Source of the DNA: a virus
Strand: one strand, 5' to 3'
DNA: 36,364 nucleotides
Virus record (IMG/VR): IMGVR_UViG_3300023181_000022
Location: 1-36,364 of that record
How positions within the stretch are numbered: position 1 is the stretch's first letter; each line of letters starts with the position of its first letter. The notes under the pieces are model-generated. The model was not told the DNA's origin. It saw nothing but the letters and a program-made list of their open reading frames with translations, and made no database searches. The position numbers and the translations under genes are program-made. Shown in pieces: positions 15,532 through 23,859 of the stretch.

Positions 15532-15557
15532 GGTTTGAGTGGTACTATACTCAAACC
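15532..15557 (+). promoter_or_regulatory. Perfect 9-bp hairpin just before the DUF4468 start codon
   Basis: GGTTTGAGT (15532-15540) pairs with ACTCAAACC (15549-15557) around an 8-nt loop, ending 4 nt before the ATG at 15562. As RNA it would occlude the ribosome-binding region. As DNA it could be an operator. Confidence 0.6.
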
Positions 15558-15561
15558 AATT

Positions 15562-16206
15562 ATGAAAAAATTAATTACGTTTTTAATGTTCGCCTCTGCG
15601 GTTTCCGCACAGGAATTTACAACACAGGAGAAATCCGTTACGGGGGTCTTCGAGGTTCCGGGAAAGAAGAAGTCGGAAATATTTTCGGCAGTCAATAAGT
15701 GGATTTCCGTAAACTACAACTCGGCAAATGCTGTTACGCAGTTGAGCGATGCGGAAGCGGGGACAATAGTTATCAAGGGAATCAACTCTATAAACGTTAG
15801 AACCAACGGAAAGGTTCTATATCCGAATGCTCCTAACAATCCAGAATTTTATGAGGTCAAGTTCGACCACATTATTGAGATAAACGTAAAGGACGAAAGG
15901 TTTAGGGTAATCTACAAAATTGTGGGAATCCATAATCCTACCCATCAAGACCAGCTTGCTACGGATGTCGTTTTCGGAGCGTTGAGCCTTGACGGAGTAA
16001 AGGATGAAAATATTGAAATCTATAAAAAATATGTCAGGTCACAGAATCCAACCAACAAGATACTGACCAAAGAAAACCTTGAAGCATATCTGGACTTGGC
16101 AAAACCGACAATGCAGGAAAGTTCCGAATCCTTGGAGCGAAGTATGAAAGACACTATGGATAAGATTTATAATTCTTTCAAGCAACAGGAGAAAGACAAA
16201 TGGTAA
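15562..16206 (+). CDS. Secreted DUF4468-like protein (moron candidate)
   Basis: 214 residues from the ATG at 15562 (an earlier in-frame start is rejected because it precedes the signal peptide and lies in the hairpin). Signal peptide MKKLITFLMFASAVSAQ. The region at about 30-115 (VFEVPGKKKSEIFSAVNKWI, VTQLSDAEAGTIVIKGINSI, IIEINVKDERFRVIYKI) matches the DUF4468 pattern, a TBP-like fold found in exported Bacteroidota proteins. The C-terminus is helical and charged. Such proteins are usually chromosomal, so this looks like a cargo gene altering the host envelope. It has its own promoter, a structured leader and a strong terminator. Confidence 0.75.
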   Translation: MKKLITFLMFASAVSAQEFTTQEKSVTGVFEVPGKKKSEIFSAVNKWISVNYNSANAVTQLSDAEAGTIVIKGINSINVRTNGKVLYPNAPNNPEFYEVKFDHIIEINVKDERFRVIYKIVGIHNPTHQDQLATDVVFGALSLDGVKDENIEIYKKYVRSQNPTNKILTKENLEAYLDLAKPTMQESSESLERSMKDTMDKIYNSFKQQEKDKW

Positions 16207-16210
16207 AAGC

Positions 16211-16239
16211 AAAACCCGAAGTAATCAGCTTCGGGTTTT
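16211..16239 (+). terminator. Intrinsic terminator after the DUF4468 gene
   Basis: AAAACCCGAAG (16211-16221) pairs with CTTCGGGTTTT (16229-16239), an 11-bp perfect stem with a 7-nt loop ending in a T5 run. It begins 5 nt after the stop codon. Confidence 0.92.
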
Positions 16240-16281
16240 TAATTATATTTACATTAACCAAAACAAAATATAATAACTTAT

Positions 16282-16860
16282 ATGACTATAACAGACCAAA
16301 ATGTCGATAAGATGCTACGCGAGGTTTATAATGCAAAAGCTAAAGGCGGAGCAGGATTTGGATATATGCTCGACTATACTGGAGAACAATATGACCAGAT
16401 AAGCGGGAGCAGGATTGCAAAGATACTTCATGATAAAGGGCTTGTTGATTGGAAGGGATATCCTGATGGGGCTGGTGGTGCTGATATGATGTATATAACG
16501 TATAAAGGCGAAAAGTTTCAAGAGGCCGGCGGATGGATTGCTCACATGGAAATAAAAGCCGATATCTCTGGAGAAACAAAAAAAATAACCGAAGTTTCAC
16601 ACACGGTCAATGTCTTCGGAGACAACAACGGCGTTTTGGGTCATGATTTTTTTTCTTCAAATAGCCCAACAAGTATTAATATTAAGCCTGAAAAGAAAAA
16701 GAAACCACAAATCATCCAGCCCAATATAAAACGCCAATCTAAATTGTTGCAGTTTTGGCTACTAATCAGCGAAAACAAACTTATAGCAGGAATATTATTA
16801 ATTATACTTACAATCATAATGAATTATATTTTAAAATATTTTAATATGAATTCAATTTAA
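16282..16860 (+). CDS. Winged-helix-like protein with C-terminal membrane anchor
   Basis: 192 residues. Residues about 1-85 look like a winged-helix domain (MLREVYNAKAKGGAGFGYML, SGSRIAKILHDKGLVDWKGY, MMYITYKGEKFQEAGG), similar to YjcQ-like proteins. A central region and a KKKKPQ linker follow. A transmembrane helix lies at about residues 169-187 (LIAGILLIILTIIMNYILKY). A DNA-binding-like domain tethered to the membrane is unusual for a phage structural block and suggests a moron such as a sensor or an exclusion protein (inference). It ends with a 4-nt convergent overlap with the minus-strand gene at 16857-17054. Confidence 0.65.
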   Translation: MTITDQNVDKMLREVYNAKAKGGAGFGYMLDYTGEQYDQISGSRIAKILHDKGLVDWKGYPDGAGGADMMYITYKGEKFQEAGGWIAHMEIKADISGETKKITEVSHTVNVFGDNNGVLGHDFFSSNSPTSINIKPEKKKKPQIIQPNIKRQSKLLQFWLLISENKLIAGILLIILTIIMNYILKYFNMNSI

Positions 16861-17054
16861 CTATTTTCTTTTAGCCTTTTATTAATTTCTTCTTGATACT
16901 TCATATGGTCCTTAAGAAGTTTTTTTATTTCTTTATTGTATTCTTTATTCGCGTCCCTGCGAAAATATACGATTAATTCCTTTAATATATAAAATACAGC
17001 GACTCCGTAAACAAAGCCGTTTATTATAAAATAAATTACCTCTAATGTTTTCAT
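16857..17054 (-). CDS. Small single-helix membrane protein of the island
   Basis: 65 residues from the ATG at 17052-17054 (MKTLEVIYFIINGFVYGVAV). The TTG two codons earlier is a less likely start. A hydrophobic helix spans about residues 5-27, followed by a charged helix (FRRDANKEYNKEIKKLLKDH). It has its own promoter and converges on the plus-strand gene ending at 16860. Function unknown. Confidence 0.6.
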   Translation of the reverse strand: MKTLEVIYFIINGFVYGVAVFYILKELIVYFRRDANKEYNKEIKKLLKDHMKYQEEINKRLKENS

Positions 17055-17076
17055 CTTCAATTTGTTTGTTTCAAAT

Positions 17077-17108
17077 CAAAGGTATGTAATCTGGTATATA
17101 TATCCCAA
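17077..17108 (-). promoter_or_regulatory. Bacteroidota-type promoter for the small membrane gene
   Basis: On the minus strand TTTG (TTG at 17106-17108) is followed by 21 nt and TACCTTTG (17077-17084), matching TAnnTTTG. It lies 22 nt upstream of the ATG at 17054. Confidence 0.55.
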
Positions 17109-17128
17109 AGAATTAACACTTATTTTTC

Positions 17129-18811
17129 TCAATTGAACAATGCCGTCTGTATTCGGTTTCTGTCAAGGGCCTGCTGTGTGGTAACTTGATTACCCACAAC
17201 ATAAGTTTCTATTGGTTGCCTCTGTTGGTTGGCTATAGTCCCGGCCAATTGGTTATTGCTATTCTGCCCAACTATATTGAATTGTGGTGCCTGTGATTCC
17301 GAGCCTCCTGATGCACTTGAAAGTCTTGATGGTGAAGGCGCAGAACTTGAACCGCCGCCGCCTATTTGAGATAATGCCTTTTGGGTTGCCAATATTGAAG
17401 AAGCAATAGATGCCGCAGCGGTAATACTATTTATTGCAACGAAAGGAGCGCCTGCCGACAATGGAAATGCGGCAACTGCTTTTGCATTTGCTACACTTGT
17501 GTTTACAATAATCCTGGCAATGCCCGCCGCGCTTTCTGCAATCACTGCCGCCTTTTGCAATGTCTTGTTTTTTTCTCCTACTTGTGCCAATAATCCAATC
17601 AATGAATTAGCCAATCCAAACTGAACGTCATTTTTGTTTTGGTTAAATTCTCTAATTCTTGCCAACTCTTCTTCTTCCTGCTTTTTTATTATCTCAAGTC
17701 TTTTTGCCTCAAATTGACTCTCTACATCTACCCTTACAGCGGCGTTTTCGCCTGCCAATTCAAGCAAATTCATTGCATTTTTACGCTCTTCTTCCAAAAT
17801 AGTCAGCGCAGTTTCCCCTCTTAAAGTTCGTAAAAGTGCCTCTTTCTGCAAATAAATGTCAATTTCTGCATTAAAAGACGATTGATTCATGTTGAAAATG
17901 AAGTCCTGGTAGTCTTTTTCAAGCTGTTTTCGCCTTTCAATCTCCTCCTCAAGCAGTTTTTTACGCTTTTCAGACGCCTTTTTCTGCTCCTCAAGCGACT
18001 TTTCAGCGTTTTCTTTGTCCAAATCACGCTGTTTTTGGGCATCTTCTGCCCTTAATTCAGCCTGTCTTATAAGATTTTCGCTGAATAATTTATTAAATTC
18101 AGCCTGTAACTCCTGTCTTCTCTTGATATTTGTTTCTGCCGCCTCTCCACGCATCTTCTCCGATATAAAAGCATCGAAAAGCGCATCGTTTTCGGCAGAA
18201 ATCTGGCGTAGCCTTTCAAAATGTGCATCGGTTTCTATCTTACGGAGTTCTGATTCTGATACGCCCTTCTCTTTTGCACGTGCAATCTGAATTTTGGTTG
18301 CTACGTCCAATTCTTCGGCAAGCTGTTTTGAAAATCGGATACTCGCTTCCAGTTCAATGTTCCATCTGGATTGTTTCTCTTCTGCATCTTCCGTACTGTT
18401 GGCGTATTCATTTACGGCTACAATCAAAGCGATTATTCCGACAACGATTGCACCGATACCCGTGGATATAAGCGCAATCCTCAAAGCCCGCGTGGCAACG
18501 GTTGCCCCAGTAGTAGCAAAGGTGTAAAGTTTTATCGCCGCCTGTCCTACAATCGACTGCTTGGTGAAAAGTGCAGAAGCCTCGACAGCATCTTTTGCAG
18601 TCATTGCATATCCGCCAGTCAGTTCGTTAAGCAGTCCCATTGCCCCGCCGTTATCCAAGAGGCTCTGCTTGTTACTGTCAAGGGAACCGCTTAAATTACC
18701 CGTTTCGGTTTCAAGAGACTCGATAGAACTCTCAAGGCTTCGGACGCTTTTCTCTGCAACGTCCGCGCCAGTCTCGTTTACTATAATGTCAATTATCCTT
18801 TCAATCGCCAT
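17129..18811 (-). CDS. Tail tape measure protein
   Basis: 560 residues. The N-terminus is alpha-helical with ENxET-type pairs (VRSLESSIESLETETGNLSG). A hydrophobic patch lies at about 108-134 (RALRIALISTGIGAIVVGII). A very long Lys/Glu/Arg/Ala coiled coil covers about 145-400. A second hydrophobic, alanine-rich region is at about 425-480 (AAVIAESAAGIARIIVNTSV, AVAAFPLSAGAPFVAINSIT), and the C-terminus is Gly/Ser/Gln-rich. This is the classic tape-measure layout that sets tail length. At about 0.15 nm per residue a tail of roughly 80 nm would be expected (inference). The small gene at 18793-18936 overlaps its start by 19 nt. Confidence 0.85.
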   Translation of the reverse strand: MAIERIIDIIVNETGADVAEKSVRSLESSIESLETETGNLSGSLDSNKQSLLDNGGAMGLLNELTGGYAMTAKDAVEASALFTKQSIVGQAAIKLYTFATTGATVATRALRIALISTGIGAIVVGIIALIVAVNEYANSTEDAEEKQSRWNIELEASIRFSKQLAEELDVATKIQIARAKEKGVSESELRKIETDAHFERLRQISAENDALFDAFISEKMRGEAAETNIKRRQELQAEFNKLFSENLIRQAELRAEDAQKQRDLDKENAEKSLEEQKKASEKRKKLLEEEIERRKQLEKDYQDFIFNMNQSSFNAEIDIYLQKEALLRTLRGETALTILEEERKNAMNLLELAGENAAVRVDVESQFEAKRLEIIKKQEEEELARIREFNQNKNDVQFGLANSLIGLLAQVGEKNKTLQKAAVIAESAAGIARIIVNTSVANAKAVAAFPLSAGAPFVAINSITAAASIASSILATQKALSQIGGGGSSSAPSPSRLSSASGGSESQAPQFNIVGQNSNNQLAGTIANQQRQPIETYVVGNQVTTQQALDRNRIQTALFN

Positions 18812-18936
18812 GCCCTTTTTATTTTCTGCTTCCCTTTTTTAATTGTGGTGGCAAGTTCATATTTACCCTTTGCAATCTCAATCTCCTCGCTTCCAGTTCC
18901 TATCCAGTCGTCCGACTGCAACAGGTCGATTATCAT
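18793..18936 (-). CDS. Small protein overlapping the tape measure start (47 aa)
   Basis: 47 residues from the ATG at 18934-18936 (MIIDLLQSDDWIGTGSEEIE), or 50 residues from 18945. It ends KKGKQKIKRAWRLKG at the TAA at 18793-18795, 19 nt inside the tape measure gene in another frame. The acidic N-terminal and basic C-terminal halves are compact and gap-filling. Unknown function; possibly a tail assembly partner coupled to tape measure translation. Confidence 0.55.
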   Translation of the reverse strand: MIIDLLQSDDWIGTGSEEIEIAKGKYELATTIKKGKQKIKRAWRLKG

Positions 18937-18937
18937 C

Positions 18938-21268
18938 TTAATCATATTGGTTTATTGTTAAGTCAAAATTTACAGAACCGATTGTTAACCTTAATATTCC
19001 AGTACGGAATCCCATGCCGTTTAAATTAACGGTAACCCGAACATAACCCGAAGCCTGCCCGTTTACCCTGTTAGTTGAAAACCACGAAGTGCCGAAACCA
19101 TCATCAATTTTTGAAACCGTCCAGTTGGTGTTAGCCGAAACCCGAACCTCGAAATTCTCCTCGCTGGCGGTTGCAAAATAATCCTCCCTGCTGATGCCGT
19201 TTATAGTATATGATGTTACTGGCAGGTGCAGAGAAACCATATCTACGGTAAGCAGTTCCGAGTCAACGGTATATTCGGTTGAGTCCACGGTTATCGGAAT
19301 TACATTTTCAATACTGTCAATCGGAGGCGAATAGTCGGTAAATATTTCTATGTCCGCATTTCCCGTGGACAGGTCGGACTTGTATCCTGAAATCTTGTAC
19401 TTCTTGTCTCCGATTATAAGCCTGTCATTCAATTGCAATTTATAGATGATGCTGACAGGCAACAAGGTTTTTAGCTGTAATACCCGTGTCTTTCTGTTGA
19501 ACAGGTCTTCAATGTAGGATTTCCACCAGTTGAAATAAAGACCAGGTTCTATCGCCGTATAAAAATAACTCGACAGGTCGTCCCCGAAATTAAGACTGCT
19601 TGTCACCTGGCCTACCAGTATATTGTCTTCTGTTGCCGTATGCCAGATACGGTTGAGTTCCCCTGACGGTTGGATATACATAGTGTCGTCAATATCGGAA
19701 TATCCATTTCTATAGAACATATTCGGCTTTCCCTTGTACGGCTGTAAATCCTTGTCGATTGAATACCCGGCCTGTATGGCAGTTAGGTCTCCGTTCGATT
19801 CATCCGGAAGCCTTTCGAAAAGCATATTTTCAAACTGCGTCTCAATCTTAAGCTCGGAACCGTCAATGTTGTACTTTGCCTTAAGGTCGCCGTATCCGAT
19901 ACCGTTGTTCTGGAAATACCTTTCGCCAAGAATGGCTCCGGCCTTTTGGTAAAGGAAACTTATCTGCTTCTTTACATCCGGACGCTTTACGGTAATCTCC
20001 TTGATGTCTACCAGTCGGCTTATATCGTAGGCCTTGCCATTTGCATACCAATTGTCAAGGGTGTCTATATAAAATTCCGTCTGGCTTGTTGGCCTGATGA
20101 CAAGATTGAACTGTGATATCAATGAGGTGAATAATTCTTTTATCTTCAACTCCGGAACCTGGTCTTTTATAAAAAGATAGGCATCCAACGTCTGTACGGA
20201 TGTGGTCTGCAAATATACGTCGGTTGTGGTGGGGGGAACTCCTACCCGTACCGCCCTTATCTGCGTGGTAAACTGGAATTCTTCCGTTGCCTGTATCCTG
20301 AACTGGACCACGTTTGATGTTCTTGGAAAGGTATAGGGAAATGATTTCGTCCCCACTCCCTGCTTTTCAACTGAAAGTATATTGTTGTTGTAGATTTTCA
20401 TGTTGTAGGTCACACCCTCGAAGCCTGCCTGCGGTACAACCTTTATGCTCAATACCCTGATACCCGAACCTGAATTTCCAGAGTAGGTTATCGTGTCGGT
20501 TGAGTCCTCGAATACAAATCCGTACTGCGTGTGGTCCGACAGCTGTACTACTTCTTCTTCTCCAAGCGCGACAAGATTGCCCGCGTCCTTGTGTAGCCAC
20601 AAAAATAAACTGTAGAATACCGAACGGTCAAAGAAATCACGGGTAAAGGTAATATTGTACCTTGCCTCGATAGCCTCAATAATTCTTATCAGTCTTATGG
20701 CTGGTTTGAATTCCCTATAGTTGATTGTGTTTGACGCATCGATAAGGTCACGTGCTCCAACGGTTCCGATACTCATTTCTCCTATTGCATTTATCATAGG
20801 ATAATAAATATCTCCGGAAGCTATTACGGGCGAGGCAAACGCATCGACTATATCGGGTCCGTAGGTATGGTCGTATGCAGAAAGGTCAAGGTCCTTAAGT
20901 TCATCATCAGCAAAAAGGTCGGAAAGGTTTACCGTATTACCGTAGAAGGTTATCGCGTACGAATCGGGTCTTCCTTCTTTTAATTTAGAGTTGTCCAGCT
21001 GTATAGTTCCATAACGGTACGGCAGGCTGTTGACCTCGATATATGCCTCTACACGAAGATTGGCATTAAATGTTCCGTCTACCGTAGAATCATACCAATA
21101 GGTAAATATGGTGTTGTTAACTGGTGAAGCCGGAACGCTAAACGTCTGGCTGAATTCTGCAAATAGCTTGCTGATGTCCGATATGTTTTTGATGCTGGAA
21201 TTTATCTCAATCTTCTCGTCGTCGAAAAGGTCAAGCCTCTGTCCTTTTATGTAAACGGATACATCCAT
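18938..21268 (-). CDS. Tail tip / baseplate hub-like protein with a C-terminal BACON domain
   Basis: 776 residues. The N-terminal part (VYIKGQRLDLFDDEKIEINS, FSQTFSVPASPVNNTIF) and the many beta strands to about residue 640 resemble large distal-tail proteins of Bacteroidota siphophages. The last ~80 residues (ENFEVRVSANTNWTVSKIDD, WFSTNRVNGQASGYVRVTVN, RTGILRLTIGSVNFDLTINQ) match the BACON pattern, with NTNWTVS and a closing L-T-I-N-Q strand. BACON domains are Bacteroidota-associated and are proposed to bind glycans or mucin. A role in surface attachment is inferred. The start shares 1 nt with the stop of the upstream gene. Confidence 0.75.
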   Translation of the reverse strand: MDVSVYIKGQRLDLFDDEKIEINSSIKNISDISKLFAEFSQTFSVPASPVNNTIFTYWYDSTVDGTFNANLRVEAYIEVNSLPYRYGTIQLDNSKLKEGRPDSYAITFYGNTVNLSDLFADDELKDLDLSAYDHTYGPDIVDAFASPVIASGDIYYPMINAIGEMSIGTVGARDLIDASNTINYREFKPAIRLIRIIEAIEARYNITFTRDFFDRSVFYSLFLWLHKDAGNLVALGEEEVVQLSDHTQYGFVFEDSTDTITYSGNSGSGIRVLSIKVVPQAGFEGVTYNMKIYNNNILSVEKQGVGTKSFPYTFPRTSNVVQFRIQATEEFQFTTQIRAVRVGVPPTTTDVYLQTTSVQTLDAYLFIKDQVPELKIKELFTSLISQFNLVIRPTSQTEFYIDTLDNWYANGKAYDISRLVDIKEITVKRPDVKKQISFLYQKAGAILGERYFQNNGIGYGDLKAKYNIDGSELKIETQFENMLFERLPDESNGDLTAIQAGYSIDKDLQPYKGKPNMFYRNGYSDIDDTMYIQPSGELNRIWHTATEDNILVGQVTSSLNFGDDLSSYFYTAIEPGLYFNWWKSYIEDLFNRKTRVLQLKTLLPVSIIYKLQLNDRLIIGDKKYKISGYKSDLSTGNADIEIFTDYSPPIDSIENVIPITVDSTEYTVDSELLTVDMVSLHLPVTSYTINGISREDYFATASEENFEVRVSANTNWTVSKIDDGFGTSWFSTNRVNGQASGYVRVTVNLNGMGFRTGILRLTIGSVNFDLTINQYD

Positions 21269-22680
21269 TAGATTACCTGGTTCATTATGTTATAGGAATA
21301 TTCCAGATCCATAGAATATTGAATGAGCTTGTTGTTCAGCTTCGTCTTCACATCGAGTGATTTCTTGACAAGGTTTGCCGGAAGTATAGAATCGTTCTGC
21401 TGGATATATATAAATTCAGAGAGTAGCAGTTCCTTGAAAAGCTCATTGTATTCTTCCGGTATGAAATCTGTATTTAGAGTTATCCTTTCCTTTCCTGAAA
21501 CATTAAACGTCCTGTTTCCGTGAGAGTATATCGAGTAGCTTCCAAACTCTGAATTTAATCCAAGGTATGTTGAGTTTTCAATATCCACCGTTTTTTTAGA
21601 AAGCTTGTTGAATGGTATCGACTGCCAGAATCCGTACTTGTTTTTAAATATTACGTTGGCAGTATCAAAAATACATTCTGTCTTTATCGTGAAGTTGTGG
21701 GTTACAGTTTCATCCTCATATACAAATACTGCAGAAAAACTATCGGCTGTTGTATATTCGTAAATATTTACATAACCGACAACCTGGTTACTTATGTCCT
21801 GGTTAAAAGAAAAAGGAATAACGTTTCCGTTTACAGTTATAGAAACCAGTCCTTCAGTCAGAAAATATAATGGATACGAAAAACTGTTTCCAATATAAAG
21901 CACGTGGTTGTTTATAGAACTCAAAACCTTCTTATTTATTGGAGGGTTTGCCAGTTCGGTATGGTATCCGAATCCATCAACTGCAAAGTATTTACGCGTT
22001 ACGGTGGCTACGGAATCCCCAATATAGTATGCGGTTATTGTCGCCTCAATCCAGACGGAATCCAAAACGTTTGTGGTATAACTACCGATAGTTCCAACCG
22101 GAGAATAATTGTTCTTAACGAAATCGTTTGCTATCTTATGGATATCGAAGACAATCTTTTCCTGTCCGGCCTGTACTGCCAGTTTTGAAAGCGTATAGTT
22201 TGGAAGCAGTGGAAGGTCGAAGTTTACGTCCCCTCGATATATCTTCAATTCCATTGTTGCCTGGTCGAAAGGGAACGAAGGCTGTATCTCTACAAAGTAA
22301 GGAGAACGGCTTAATATTTTTATGAAGGGATTCCCTTCTGTCTGTTCGTGGGTGATTATAATATCCCCTGTTATCTCTACGGTTGAAGATGTTACCAGAT
22401 AGGCATCGATAATTATGGTGGCGCCGTCCACATTCTCAACAACCGTAATGAAGTCAATATTTCTGTATCTGAAAGAAAGGAAGTCGAACAGGTTGAATGA
22501 GCTTATCGAAACGTTTGCGCCAATTGTTACGTCGGTACTCAAGTCTTCAGGGTCTGCCTTGAAAATAACCACAAGATTATCCGTATAGAATTCGCTCGTA
22601 GCATCTATACTAACCGTAAAACCTTCCCCCTCCGAGGGGTTGTCACTCAATACTATTTTAATTTCCCTTACCATTGTCAA
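21268..22680 (-). CDS. Tail structural protein
   Basis: 470 residues, mostly beta-rich (VREIKIVLSDNPSEGEGFTV, FYTDNLVVIFKADPEDLSTD, FIKILSRSPYFVEIQPSFPF, RTFNVSGKERITLNTDFIPE). It lies between the neck protein gene and the BACON tail protein and overlaps the former by 23 nt. It is probably a distal-tail or baseplate component; the exact role is not recognised. A second ATG three codons in (MVREIK) is an equally good start. Confidence 0.6.
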   Translation of the reverse strand: MTMVREIKIVLSDNPSEGEGFTVSIDATSEFYTDNLVVIFKADPEDLSTDVTIGANVSISSFNLFDFLSFRYRNIDFITVVENVDGATIIIDAYLVTSSTVEITGDIIITHEQTEGNPFIKILSRSPYFVEIQPSFPFDQATMELKIYRGDVNFDLPLLPNYTLSKLAVQAGQEKIVFDIHKIANDFVKNNYSPVGTIGSYTTNVLDSVWIEATITAYYIGDSVATVTRKYFAVDGFGYHTELANPPINKKVLSSINNHVLYIGNSFSYPLYFLTEGLVSITVNGNVIPFSFNQDISNQVVGYVNIYEYTTADSFSAVFVYEDETVTHNFTIKTECIFDTANVIFKNKYGFWQSIPFNKLSKKTVDIENSTYLGLNSEFGSYSIYSHGNRTFNVSGKERITLNTDFIPEEYNELFKELLLSEFIYIQQNDSILPANLVKKSLDVKTKLNNKLIQYSMDLEYSYNIMNQVI

Positions 22681-23200
22681 GAATTGTTTTAAGCATTTTA
22701 TCTATATCGAGGCCGTAGGCTTCTACTATTTCATCGGGTAGGTTTGCAAACCCAGCCTCGAAAGGTCTTGTGATAAAATAGGTAGGCTTTATTCCTTTGT
22801 GGTAGACACTTCTTGTTATAAGGAAAGCCGTTGAATCGTAGCTTAAATACTTTCCCGTTTTTCTGTCACGGAACTGTAGCCTTTTAGACCTGACCCATTC
22901 TTTTATTCCTTCGGTAAGGCCTCCTTTTCTTCCGCTTCCTGTTCCGAACCTGAATGGTGAAGCCGGAGCTTTTGAACTGCTGGTCTTTCCTTTTACACCT
23001 TGATCAACAAACTCACCGTACTGTTCCATTGATATTCCAACCTGGATGCTGTTTGGAGAAACTGTACTTTCCCCTTTTAAACTATTATATAGTTTTTTTG
23101 AAACATTCTTACCTCCTTTTGACAGATTGGTCCGCGCCTGCTGTACAACATATTTTGTAAATGCTTCAAGAGCCAATCCTGTATTCTCTTTCGTCAGCAT
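22658..23200 (-). CDS. HK97 gp10-like neck protein
   Basis: 180 residues from the ATG at 23198-23200 (MLTKENTGLALEAFTKYVVQ). It overlaps the previous gene by 7 nt. The pattern of a helical N-terminus (AFTKYVVQQARTNL), VGISMEQYGEFVDQGVKGKT, WVRSKR and YFITRPFEAGFANLPDEIVE resembles the HK97 gp10 family of head-tail joining proteins. A longer ORF from 23245 is unlikely because it would overlap the upstream gene extensively. Confidence 0.65.
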   Translation of the reverse strand: MLTKENTGLALEAFTKYVVQQARTNLSKGGKNVSKKLYNSLKGESTVSPNSIQVGISMEQYGEFVDQGVKGKTSSSKAPASPFRFGTGSGRKGGLTEGIKEWVRSKRLQFRDRKTGKYLSYDSTAFLITRSVYHKGIKPTYFITRPFEAGFANLPDEIVEAYGLDIDKMLKTILDNGKGN

Positions 23201-23646
23201 ACGATTATATTGTTTGGTATAGAAACCTGTACCGTAGAGTACCATCCATCAAGAATGTTTGTGAAATCAAACTGAACTGGTAGTAGTTCCGATGCGCTAA
23301 CAAGTTCTATATCGTAGTCATTCCGTTGCAACTTTAACCATGTTATTAGCCTGTTGAGCACGGCATGGCACGTGTTTAGATTGTCAAGCTCGTTGTCATT
23401 CCCTAAAAACTTATCGGTAACCGGTTTCTTTGAAATGTTTCTCTGGTCCAATACGTGAATCTCAAATGAGAAAAGAATAACCCCGTCCTGAATAGGAGAG
23501 CTTACAATTCCAATATGTGCCAAAGGGAATATGTTCTTTTTATCTATGTCAACATTATTCACAACCCCGTGCGTAATAGTATTCACGTCGATATCTTTGG
23601 CCAGCTGGCTTCTCAATAATTCTATTACAAGGTAGAAACTATTCAT
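23194..23646 (-). CDS. Tail completion / terminator-like protein
   Basis: 150 residues. The features FYLVIELLRSQLAKDIDVNT, ITHGVVNNVDIDKKNIFPLA, FSFEIHVLDQRNIS and WYSTVQVSIPNNIIVC give an alpha-beta protein of the size and order of tail-terminator proteins that lie next to gp10-like genes. The assignment is from context and general pattern, not from a clear signature. Confidence 0.5.
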   Translation of the reverse strand: MNSFYLVIELLRSQLAKDIDVNTITHGVVNNVDIDKKNIFPLAHIGIVSSPIQDGVILFSFEIHVLDQRNISKKPVTDKFLGNDNELDNLNTCHAVLNRLITWLKLQRNDYDIELVSASELLPVQFDFTNILDGWYSTVQVSIPNNIIVC

Positions 23647-23650
23647 GGCT

Positions 23651-23857
23651 TTAGATTTGTTTCAGATAAGAGTCTAATTTAGCTTCAACTAGTGACAGCT
23701 GTTCGCTTGTGCAACCTTGCTTATAATAAGTCTTCAACAGCTTATTTAAGACTTTTATTGTTTTTATTTCAGTCTTAATTTTTATTAATTCCAGTCCTGC
23801 TAACTTAGCATCTAAATCTGTCATATCTCTATTTTTTTCAGGATAATTTGCGGTCAT
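23651..23857 (-). CDS. Small helical protein (68 aa)
   Basis: 68 residues, highly helical (MTDLDAKLAGLELIKIKTEI, VLNKLLKTYYKQGCTSEQLS). It starts 2 nt after the stop of the -1 frameshift extension of the upstream chaperone-like gene. Function unknown; a second start at the internal ATG (MTDLDAK) is possible. Confidence 0.65.
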   Translation of the reverse strand: MTANYPEKNRDMTDLDAKLAGLELIKIKTEIKTIKVLNKLLKTYYKQGCTSEQLSLVEAKLDSYLKQI

Positions 23858-23859
23858 AT

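Noticed and set aside
15450-15695. 81-codon minus-strand ORF opposite the DUF4468 leader
   Set aside because: It is antisense to the signal peptide region and the structured leader and has no protein-like features.
23194-23245. Upstream start (23245) for the gp10-like gene
   Set aside because: It would overlap the preceding gene by 52 nt; the ATG at 23200 gives a 7-nt overlap like its neighbours.
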